Positions 1 through 6,140 of a DNA stretch of 14,535 nt are shown piece after piece. The notes under the pieces are model-generated. The model did not search any database and had not been told where the DNA came from. It saw only the letters and a list, made by a program, of their open reading frames with translations. This DNA comes from Candidatus Segatella intestinihominis (GTDB lineage: Bacteria; Bacteroidota; Bacteroidia; Bacteroidales; Bacteroidaceae). Position numbers and translations under genes: made by a program. The DNA is taken from positions 1 through 14,535 of the forward strand of contig URLG01000064.1 of the NCBI GenBank assembly GCA_900548535.1, given 5' to 3'. Positions within the stretch are counted from its first letter, which is position 1. Each line of letters begins with the position of its first letter.

Positions 1-953
1 TAACCATATTGGGTCCTACTGCGAGCGGAAAGACGAGTCTTGCCGCTGCCCTTGCTGACAAGATTGACAGCATGGATGCCTCCTTGTGGGGTGGGGCGAC
101 GAAGGGAGCTGAGATTATCAGCGCTGACAGTCGCCAGGTGTATCGTGGCATGGACATTGGTACAGGAAAAGACTTGGCTGATTATACGATCCATGGCAGA
201 GAGATACCTTATCACTTGATAGATATCTGTGAGCCGGGCACGAAGTATAATCTCTTTGAATATCAACAAGATTTTTATGATGCTTATCTCGACATTCAGA
301 AGCGTGGCGCTCTGCCTATCCTCTGTGGTGGAACTGGTCTCTATATCGAGTCGGTGCTCAAGGGCTACCATCTTTCGCCCGTCCCTCAAAACCAGGCGCT
401 TAGAGACTCCTTGGCAGGCAAGAGCTTGGAAGAACTAACCGAGATGCTGAAGGCTCTGAAAGCGAAGACAGGTTCGAATATGCACAATCGCACAGATGTG
501 GATACCGCACAGCGAGCCATCCGAGCCATCGAGATAGAGACCCACAACCTGGAGCATCCGATGCCCGAAAGGGAGTTGCCTGCCGTGGATTCGCTCATCA
601 TCGGTGTGAGTATCGACCGAGATGCACGCCGAGAGAAGATATCCCGCCGACTGAAGCAAAGATTGGAGGAAGGTATGGTGGACGAAATCAAGGGCTTGCT
701 GGATAGGGGTATTCCTGTCGAAAACCTCATCTATTATGGTTTGGAATATAAGTATATCACCGAATATGTGATAGGCAAGACCACATACGATGAGATGTTC
801 CGAGGTTTGGAGATAGCCATCCATCAGTTTTCCAAGCGTCAGATGACCTGGTTCAGAGGCATGGAGCGCAGAGGCTTTACTATCCACTGGATAGATGCCT
901 TGCAACCGATGGAAGAGAATGTGAACCAAGTGCTAGAGGCACTTAATTATTAA
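1..953 (+). CDS. miaA: tRNA dimethylallyltransferase MiaA, 5'-truncated by window edge
   Basis: MiaA transfers a dimethylallyl group from DMAPP to N6 of A37 in tRNAs that read codons starting with U. The reading frame is open to the window edge (T-I-L before the P-loop), so the apparent TTG start at 9 is an internal Leu codon and the true start lies upstream. Visible family motifs are the P-loop GPTASGKT (coordinates 12-35), ISADSRQVYRGMDIGTGK, CGGTGLYIESVLKGY, RREKISRRLKQRLEEGMVDE and the C-terminal HQFSKRQMTWFRGMERR. The stretch YYGLEYKY stands where E. coli MiaA has its GYRQ region, which resembles the MiaA1 paralogue type of Bacteroides (from memory, unchecked). Between the P-loop helix and ISADS there are about 14 extra residues (DSMDASLWGGATKG). 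The last codons (Leu-Asn-Tyr-stop) lie inside an A/T-rich repeat that also occurs at 6113-6140. The kinase-like gene follows 24 nt downstream, so co-transcription is likely. Confidence 0.95.
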   Translation, partial: TILGPTASGKTSLAAALADKIDSMDASLWGGATKGAEIISADSRQVYRGMDIGTGKDLADYTIHGREIPYHLIDICEPGTKYNLFEYQQDFYDAYLDIQKRGALPILCGGTGLYIESVLKGYHLSPVPQNQALRDSLAGKSLEELTEMLKALKAKTGSNMHNRTDVDTAQRAIRAIEIETHNLEHPMPERELPAVDSLIIGVSIDRDARREKISRRLKQRLEEGMVDEIKGLLDRGIPVENLIYYGLEYKYITEYVIGKTTYDEMFRGLEIAIHQFSKRQMTWFRGMERRGFTIHWIDALQPMEENVNQVLEALNY

Positions 954-963
954 TTCTTAATTA
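942..963. repeat. A/T-rich intergenic repeat, inverted copy of 6115-6136
   Basis: These 22 bases are the exact reverse complement of 6115-6136. The match begins inside the last codons of miaA and runs into the short gap before the next gene. The sequence is built from TTAATTATT and AATTCTTAATTA units. A 22-nt exact match between two unrelated junctions suggests a dispersed intergenic repeat, although the extreme A/T content lowers its significance. Confidence 0.6.
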
Positions 964-977
964 AATAAAGTATTGCC

Positions 978-1910
978 GTGGCAGTAAATGAGAATAAATG
1001 GGGACTGCTGTATTGTCCTCGCGGAGGTTGGCGCAGCAACAAGCGCTGGGAGAAGATCAAAAAGGTGCTTCGTGATCAGAAGGTGGATTACGACTTCGTG
1101 CAGAGTGAGAACCAGAAGAGCGTGGAGCGACTGGTGAAGATGTTTGTCAACAATGGCTATAAGACGATAGTGATTGTGGGCGGAGACTCTGCGCTCAATG
1201 ATGCCGTCAACTGCCTGATGCAACTCAATGAGGAGGAGCGCAATGAGGTGGCTCTGGGCGTGATTCCTAATGGACTGATGAATGACTTCGCTCACTTCTG
1301 GGGCTTCGACGATAGCAATGTCGAACAGACTGTGGCTTGGCTTAAGCAGCGCAGAATCAGAAAGATAGACCTTGGATGCATCCGATATACCAATAAGAAG
1401 GGGGAGAAGTGTCGCCGCTACTTCCTCAACTGCATCAATGTGGGCTTTATCGCCGCCATTATGAACCTGCGCCGACAGACCCATCACTTCTTCGGTTCCC
1501 GCACCCTTTCGTTTGTCTTCTCGTTTATCCTTATGATATTCCAGCGACTGGACTACAAGATGCACATCAAGATCAACTCAGATGTTATCAAGCGCAGGGT
1601 CATGACCATGTGTATCGGCAATGCCTCGGGCTATGGACAGACTCCGAATGGTGTGCCTTATAACGGACTGCTGGATGTGTCAGTGGTATATCATCCACAG
1701 ATCACGCAGCTCTTTGAGGGTATCTATCTCTTTGTGAAGGGCAAGTTCTTGAATCATAAGAGTGTTCATCCTTATCGCACCAGAGAGGTGGAGGTGGTGG
1801 AAGCCTCCCATGCCTTGATAGGCATTGACGGCAGACTGATGAATACGCCGGTAGGAGAATATAAGGTAACCGTGATACAAGAGGTAATCAACTTCTTGAT
1901 ACCAGAATAA
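978..1910 (+). CDS. diacylglycerol kinase / LCB5-YegS family lipid kinase-like protein
   Basis: The family phosphorylates lipid alcohols such as diacylglycerol or sphingoid bases; the substrate here is unknown. The start is the GTG at 978: an in-frame TAA lies at 966 and no in-frame ATG occurs nearby. The 310-residue length is normal for the family. Motifs are IVIVGGDSALNDAVN (about 64-78), GVIPNGLMNDFA (94-105), GNASGYGQTPNGVPYNGLLDV-type segment (214-234) and IGIDGRLM (281-288). Compared with the usual GGDGT, PxGTxNDFA and DGE motifs, this protein has GGDSA, PNGLMNDFA and DGR, so nucleotide-contacting positions differ. This may be a Bacteroidota subfamily rather than decay, because the frame and overall pattern are intact. 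No signal peptide or clear transmembrane segment is seen; the hydrophobic stretch around 177-188 is short. It follows miaA closely and is probably in the same operon. Family confidence is high, specific activity low. Confidence 0.85.
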   Translation: MAVNENKWGLLYCPRGGWRSNKRWEKIKKVLRDQKVDYDFVQSENQKSVERLVKMFVNNGYKTIVIVGGDSALNDAVNCLMQLNEEERNEVALGVIPNGLMNDFAHFWGFDDSNVEQTVAWLKQRRIRKIDLGCIRYTNKKGEKCRRYFLNCINVGFIAAIMNLRRQTHHFFGSRTLSFVFSFILMIFQRLDYKMHIKINSDVIKRRVMTMCIGNASGYGQTPNGVPYNGLLDVSVVYHPQITQLFEGIYLFVKGKFLNHKSVHPYRTREVEVVEASHALIGIDGRLMNTPVGEYKVTVIQEVINFLIPE

Positions 1911-1940
1911 GATGGAGGTAACTCCTTGATGATAAAGAAA

Positions 1941-1974
1941 CAGGGTTAATCGATGGTAGTATCGATTAACCCTG
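1941..1974. terminator. bidirectional hairpin between convergent genes
   Basis: A perfect 14-bp stem (1941-1954 with 1961-1974; arm CAGGGTTAATCGAT) with a 6-nt loop GGTAGT. Read on the minus strand it is followed by TTTCTTTAT; on the plus strand by a less regular T-rich stretch. The right arm contains the last two codons (Gln-Gly) and the stop codon of the minus-strand regulator. It probably terminates both the kinase transcript and the regulator transcript, with a better U-tract for the regulator. Confidence 0.75.
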
Positions 1975-2670
1975 TTCTGATATTGTTTTCAGCTCATCTT
2001 CCTTGAGCAGTTTTATCTTTTTCCCTTTCAGACTGATAAGTCCTTCCTGTGCCATCGCCGACAAGGTGCGGATGGCATTGCTGGTAGTCATGCTGGCTAT
2101 GTTGGCGAGGTCTTCACGGCTCAGGCTGGTGCTGAGGGTCAGACCATCGTCCTCCATGCCGTAAGAATCCTTGAGGAAGAGCAGTGCCTCTGCCAGTCGG
2201 GCGCGGATGTGCTTCTGTGTCAAGTTCACCGTGCGGTCGTCCGATTTTCCAATCTCCACGCAGAGATACTTGATGAAGAAGTAAGCGATGTTGTAACTCT
2301 TCTGCATAATCTTCATCAGCACAGCCATCGGGAAGTGTGCGATGACACAGTTTTCCAGTGCCATGGCAGCCGTCTTGTAGATTTCCTCGGCAAAGTAAGC
2401 CCTGAAGCCGAAGAATTCGATCGGCTTGATGACACGTATAATCTGGGATTTCCCGTTGATGCCCTCCTTGTAGATCTTCACCTTACCCTGAATCAGGCAC
2501 ATGGCATCGGTAGGAGTCCCTTCGTTTTGGTAGATGCTTTCGCCCTTCTTGAACTTTGTGATATGCAAATGCTCCTTCAGAACCGCTAGCTGTTCGCTCT
2601 CGATTCCACCCCAAAGTTCAGCAATTTGTTTTGCAATTTTATCCTTATTGTTATCTTTCTTTACAGCCAT
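1966..2670 (-). CDS. Crp/Fnr-family transcriptional regulator
   Basis: A 234-residue cytoplasmic DNA-binding regulator. Residues about 20-130 form a cyclic-nucleotide-binding-type beta-roll (KKGESIYQNEGTPTDAMCLIQGKVKIY, in part). Residues about 130-150 are the long dimer helix. Residues about 150-225 are a Crp-type winged helix (SREDLANIASMTTSNAIRTLSAMAQEGLI, in part). The segment IEFFGFRAYFAEEIYKTAAMAL replaces the phosphate-binding cassette expected in true cAMP receptors, and there is no Fnr-like cysteine cluster, so the effector is unknown and may not be cAMP. The start is the ATG at 2670, followed by a Lys/Asn/Asp-rich N-terminus. A TAATTTTG element that fits the Bacteroidota -7 box lies 30 nt upstream (2708-2701), but without a convincing -33 box. 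The gene is transcribed away from the glycogen operon, so regulation of that operon is plausible but only positional. Its stop codon lies in the shared terminator hairpin. Confidence 0.9.
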   Translation of the reverse strand: MAVKKDNNKDKIAKQIAELWGGIESEQLAVLKEHLHITKFKKGESIYQNEGTPTDAMCLIQGKVKIYKEGINGKSQIIRVIKPIEFFGFRAYFAEEIYKTAAMALENCVIAHFPMAVLMKIMQKSYNIAYFFIKYLCVEIGKSDDRTVNLTQKHIRARLAEALLFLKDSYGMEDDGLTLSTSLSREDLANIASMTTSNAIRTLSAMAQEGLISLKGKKIKLLKEDELKTISEQG

Positions 2671-2799
2671 CTGTATTTAATCGTTTGCTTTTTCTGGCTG
2701 CAAAATTACAGAAAATTCTTCAAATAATCGCAGAAAATGGCTAAAAATATGTTATTCAACATAAGAAATGAAGTTTTTCTGAAATTGTCACCACTTTCC
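2671..2799. other. divergent intergenic region between the regulator and glycogen operon
   Basis: A strongly A/T-rich spacer. On the minus strand 2708-2701 reads TAATTTTG, matching TAnnTTTG, and could be the -7 box for the Crp-like gene; a TTTG at the right distance is missing. No perfect Crp-type dyad (TGTGA-N6-TCACA or TTGAT-N4-ATCAA) was found by eye. No ORF is evident here. Confidence 0.4.
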
Positions 2800-2831
2800 T
2801 TTGGTCATCCCATAAAAAAGTGTTACCTTTG
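2800..2831 (+). promoter_or_regulatory. Bacteroidota -33/-7 promoter of the glycogen operon
   Basis: TTTG at 2800-2803 and TACCTTTG at 2824-2831 are separated by 20 bp, a full match to the TTTG / TAnnTTTG promoter of Bacteroidota. Transcription should start near 2838, giving a leader of about 40 nt before the debranching-enzyme ATG. No Shine-Dalgarno sequence lies in that A/T-rich leader, as is usual in this phylum. Confidence 0.75.
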
Positions 2832-2879
2832 AAAGCAATTAATTTAGTCAACAAAAATTAAAAACCTTAATATAGATCT

Positions 2880-4823
2880 ATGAGTTATCTAAGATTCGAA
2901 AAGGCCCTGATGACTAACTTACAAGAGTCATTGCCTAAAGAGTTGTTACGAACGAACCGCTCCGGCGCTTATTCGTGCTCAACGATTGTAGATTGTAATA
3001 CGCGAAAATATCACGGATTACTTGTCGTGCCAGTTCCTGAATTGGACGATGAGAATCATGTGCTCTTAAGTTCGCTAGATGTTACAGTGATTCAGCATGG
3101 TGCTGAGTTCAATCTGGGCTTGCATAAGTACCAAGGCAACAACTACAGTCCGATGGGCCATAAGTACATTCGTGAGTTTGATTGTGATAAGGTGCCAACA
3201 ACGCTTTATCGAGTTGGTGGCGTTATCCTCAAGAAGGAAGTGGTGTTCCAGCACTACGAGAATCGTATCTTGATTCGCTATACGCTGGTGGATGGACATT
3301 CAGCCACAACCCTACGTTTCCGTCCGTTCTTGGCTTTCCGCAGTGTGCGCCAGTTTACGCATGAGAACAGTACTGCTTCTCGTGACTATTCGGCAGTGGA
3401 CAATGGAATCAAGACTTGTATGTATGCTGGTTATCCAGACCTCTACATGCAGTTCTCCAAGAAGAACGAGTTTAAGTTCTGCCCAGATTGGTATCGTGGT
3501 GTGGAATATCCTAAGGAGCAAGAGAGAGGTTATGCTTCTAACGAAGACCTCTACGTGCCAGGTTATTTCGAGATGGATATCAAGAAAGGGGAGACTATCG
3601 TCTTTGCAGCTTCTACATCTGAGATCAAGTCTACGGGATTGAAGAAGTTGTTTGATAAGGAAGTGAATGAGCGTGCTCCACGTGATAATTTCTTCCATTG
3701 TTTGGTCAATGCCGCCCATCAGTTCCATCGTCGTGAGAAGAATGATGATCGCTATATCTTGGCTGGTTACCCATGGTTCAAGTGTCGTGCTCGTGATACA
3801 TTCATCGCTCTGCCTGGTCTTACCCTCTCTATCGAGGAGAATGACTACTTCGACTTGGTGATGAAGACTGCGATGAAGGGCTACCGTGAGTTTATGCAGG
3901 AGAAGCCAGTCAGCGTACATATCGCTGAGATAGAACAGCCTGATGTGCCACTTTGGGCTATCTGGTCCTTGCAGCAGTATGCCAAGGAGACCAGCAAGGA
4001 AGAGTGCTTGAAGAAGTATGGCAAGTTTATCCAAGAGATCATCCAGTATATTGAGGCCAACAAGCATCCTAATCTCGAACTGAAGGAGAATGGATTGCTC
4101 TATACCAATGGCAAGGAGAATGCTGTTACCTGGATGAACTCTACAGCCAACGGTCGCCCAGTGCTACCTCGTACGGGCTATATCGTAGAGTTTAATGCCC
4201 TTTGGTATAATGCCCTTTGCTTTGCAGCAGCTTTGGCTGGTGTGCAGGGCGATGAGGCAGAACAGCAGCGCCTTTTGGCTCAGGCTGAGCAGACCAAGCA
4301 GTCGTTCCTTGATACCTTCCTCAATGAGTATGGTTATCTCTATGACTACGTGGATGGCAATATGATAGATTGGAGCGTGCGTCCTAACATGATATTCCCA
4401 GTGGCATTCGATTATTCTCCATTGTCGCAAGACCAGAAGAAGAAGGTGCTCGATATCTGTACCCGAGAGCTCTTGACTCCTAAGGGATTGCGCTCACTCT
4501 CACCTAAGAGTGGTGGCTATAACCCAATCTATGTGGGTCCGCAGACCCAGCGCGACTATGCTTACCATCAGGGTACCGCATGGCCATGGCTTGGCGGATT
4601 CTATATGGAGGCAAGCTTGAAACTCTACAAGCGCACCCGCCTGAGCTTCATCGAACGACAGATGGTGGGCTACGAGGACGAGATGTCATACCATTGCCTG
4701 GGCACCATCAGCGAGCTCTTCGATGGCAACCCTCCGTTTACTGGTCGTGGCGCCACCTCATTTGCCATGAACGTGGCAGAGATATTGCGTGCGCTCGAAT
4801 TACTAGAAAAGTATCAATATTAA
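2880..4823 (+). CDS. glycogen debranching enzyme (amylo-alpha-1,6-glucosidase, GH133-type)
   Basis: A 647-residue cytoplasmic enzyme expected to remove alpha-1,6-linked branch glucose from glycogen. Residues 1 to about 260 form the N-terminal beta-sandwich domain (LLRTNRSGAYSCSTI, TRKYHGLLV). About 270-645 is the (alpha/alpha)6 catalytic domain. Motifs are YPWFKCRARDTFIALPGL (297-314, with R305-D306-T307), TWMNSTANGRPVLPR (417-431), VEFNALWYNAL (436-446), GLRSLSP (536-542), AYHQGTAWPWLGGF (561-574) and GTISELFDGNPPF (608-620, E612). The position usually occupied by Asp in TWMD is Asn here (N420, codon AAC at 4137); whether this is normal for the Bacteroidota subfamily is not known to me. It is the first gene of a three-gene operon, 18 nt before the glycosyltransferase. 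The start is supported by the promoter placement and by the conserved N-terminus. Family assignment is secure; the exact reaction is inferred. Confidence 0.92.
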   Translation: MSYLRFEKALMTNLQESLPKELLRTNRSGAYSCSTIVDCNTRKYHGLLVVPVPELDDENHVLLSSLDVTVIQHGAEFNLGLHKYQGNNYSPMGHKYIREFDCDKVPTTLYRVGGVILKKEVVFQHYENRILIRYTLVDGHSATTLRFRPFLAFRSVRQFTHENSTASRDYSAVDNGIKTCMYAGYPDLYMQFSKKNEFKFCPDWYRGVEYPKEQERGYASNEDLYVPGYFEMDIKKGETIVFAASTSEIKSTGLKKLFDKEVNERAPRDNFFHCLVNAAHQFHRREKNDDRYILAGYPWFKCRARDTFIALPGLTLSIEENDYFDLVMKTAMKGYREFMQEKPVSVHIAEIEQPDVPLWAIWSLQQYAKETSKEECLKKYGKFIQEIIQYIEANKHPNLELKENGLLYTNGKENAVTWMNSTANGRPVLPRTGYIVEFNALWYNALCFAAALAGVQGDEAEQQRLLAQAEQTKQSFLDTFLNEYGYLYDYVDGNMIDWSVRPNMIFPVAFDYSPLSQDQKKKVLDICTRELLTPKGLRSLSPKSGGYNPIYVGPQTQRDYAYHQGTAWPWLGGFYMEASLKLYKRTRLSFIERQMVGYEDEMSYHCLGTISELFDGNPPFTGRGATSFAMNVAEILRALELLEKYQY

Positions 4824-4827
4824 TAAT

Positions 4828-4833
4828 AGGAGG
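4828..4833 (+). promoter_or_regulatory. canonical Shine-Dalgarno AGGAGG for the glycosyltransferase
   Basis: AGGAGG lies 8 nt before the ATG at 4842, in the 18-nt gap after the debranching-enzyme stop codon. It stands out because the other leaders here are A/T-rich without such a motif. It fixes the start of the glycosyltransferase and may raise its translation relative to its neighbours. Confidence 0.75.
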
Positions 4834-4841
4834 ACTGCTAT

Positions 4842-6110
4842 ATGAAAGTATTAATGTTTGGATGGGAGTATCCTCCTCACGTATTTGGTGGCTTGGCTAC
4901 TGCCAACTTTGGTATCTCCCAAGGACTTCATGCCCAGGGTGATGTTGATATTACGCTTTGTTTGCCTCATCCTTTTGGCGATGAGGACCGAAGTGCCTGC
5001 AAGATTGTGGCTATGAACAGTGTGCCTATCGCTTGGCGCGACGTAGATTATGACTACGTGCAGCACCGTGTGGGCAACATCATGGACCCTAATGATTATT
5101 TCCGTTATCGTGACCACATCTATGCTGACTTCAACTATATGAACGTGAATGACCTCGGCTGTATGGACTTTGCCGGTGGTTATCCATCTAATCTTCATGA
5201 TGAGATCAACAACTATAGCATCATCGCTGGCGTTGTGGCTCGCTCAGAAGACTTTGATATTATCCATGCTCACGACTGGCTTACCTTCCCTGCCGGCATC
5301 CATGCCAAGCGAGTAAGCGGCAAGCCATTGTGCATCCACGTACATGCCACCGACTTCGACCGAAGCCGTGGCAAGGTGAACCCTACGGTGTATGCCATCG
5401 AGAAGGATGGTATGGACAATGCCGACTGCATCATGTGTGTATCTGAGTTGACCCGCCAGACGGTCATCAACCAGTATCACCAGGACCCACGCAAGTGTTT
5501 CGCCATGCACAATGCCGTATACCCACTGAAGCAGGAGTGGCAAGACATCCCACGCCCTAATCATAAGGGTAAGGAGAAGGTCGTAACCTTCCTGGGCCGT
5601 CTCACTATGCAGAAGGGACCTGAGTATTTCGTAGAGGCTGCCAACATGGTATTGCATCGCACCCGCAATGTGCGTTTCTGTATGGCAGGTTCGGGCGATA
5701 TGATGGACCAGATGATCTATCTCGCAGCCGAAAGAGGCATTGCCGACCGTTTCCACTTCCCGGGTTTCATGCGTGGCAAGCAGGTGTATGAGTGCTTGAA
5801 GGATAGTGATGTATATGTGATGCCATCCGTGAGTGAGCCTTTTGGTATCTCTCCTCTGGAGGCGATGCAGTGTGGCACGCCTACCATCATCTCTAAGCAG
5901 AGCGGTTGTGGAGAAATCCTGACCAACTGCATCAAGGTGGATTACTGGGACATCCATGCCCTTGCCGATGCCATCTATAGCATCTGCCACAATGAGAGTC
6001 TATTCGATTATCTCTCTGTGGAAGGCAAGAAGGAGGTAGATCAGATAACCTGGGAGAAGGTGGGTGCCCGCATCAAGGACCTGTACCTCAAGACCCTGGG
6101 ATGGAAGTAA
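4842..6110 (+). CDS. glycogen-synthase-like glycosyltransferase (GT-B fold, GT4/GT5-like)
   Basis: Predicted retaining glycosyltransferase that extends alpha-1,4-glucan from a nucleotide-glucose donor. Its 422 residues form two Rossmann-like lobes. The N-terminal lobe starts MKVLMFGWEYPPHVFGGLAT, with a glycine loop (G16-G17) like that of glycogen synthases, and contains DIIHAHDWLTFPAG (139-152). The C-terminal lobe has VVTFLGRLTMQKGPEYFVEA (R253 and K258 of the donor site), FHFPGFM (305-310) and SEPFGISPLEAMQCGTP, with the E-X7-E motif at E332 and E340. It is shorter than a bacterial GlgA (about 480) and the N-terminus recalls the archaeal type of glycogen synthase. Its position between a debranching enzyme and a GH57 enzyme supports a glycogen role over cell-surface glycan synthesis. 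Donor specificity (ADP- or UDP-glucose) cannot be read. Confidence 0.88.
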   Translation: MKVLMFGWEYPPHVFGGLATANFGISQGLHAQGDVDITLCLPHPFGDEDRSACKIVAMNSVPIAWRDVDYDYVQHRVGNIMDPNDYFRYRDHIYADFNYMNVNDLGCMDFAGGYPSNLHDEINNYSIIAGVVARSEDFDIIHAHDWLTFPAGIHAKRVSGKPLCIHVHATDFDRSRGKVNPTVYAIEKDGMDNADCIMCVSELTRQTVINQYHQDPRKCFAMHNAVYPLKQEWQDIPRPNHKGKEKVVTFLGRLTMQKGPEYFVEAANMVLHRTRNVRFCMAGSGDMMDQMIYLAAERGIADRFHFPGFMRGKQVYECLKDSDVYVMPSVSEPFGISPLEAMQCGTPTIISKQSGCGEILTNCIKVDYWDIHALADAIYSICHNESLFDYLSVEGKKEVDQITWEKVGARIKDLYLKTLGWK

Positions 6111-6112
6111 TG

Positions 6113-6140
6113 AATAATTAAGAATTAATAATTAAGAATT
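6113..6140 (+). repeat. perfect tandem repeat, 2 x 14 bp, abutting the GH57 start codon
   Basis: AATAATTAAGAATT occurs twice without a gap (6113-6126 and 6127-6140) and the next base is the A of the ATG at 6141. It fills nearly the whole gap after the glycosyltransferase stop codon, so it is also the translation-initiation leader of the GH57 gene. Its reverse complement covers 942-963 at the miaA/kinase junction. Confidence 0.85.

Noticed and set aside
9..11. TTG at 9 as miaA start
   Set aside because: The frame continues upstream to the window edge with Thr-Ile, and Leu directly before GPTASGKT is usual in the family interior, so the start is outside.
957..1565. 202-codon minus-strand open frame opposite the kinase gene
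   Set aside because: It lies wholly antisense to a recognised gene with family motifs, and its translation shows no domain pattern. The same applies to long antisense frames at 3312-4067, 5244-5990 and 12543-13157.
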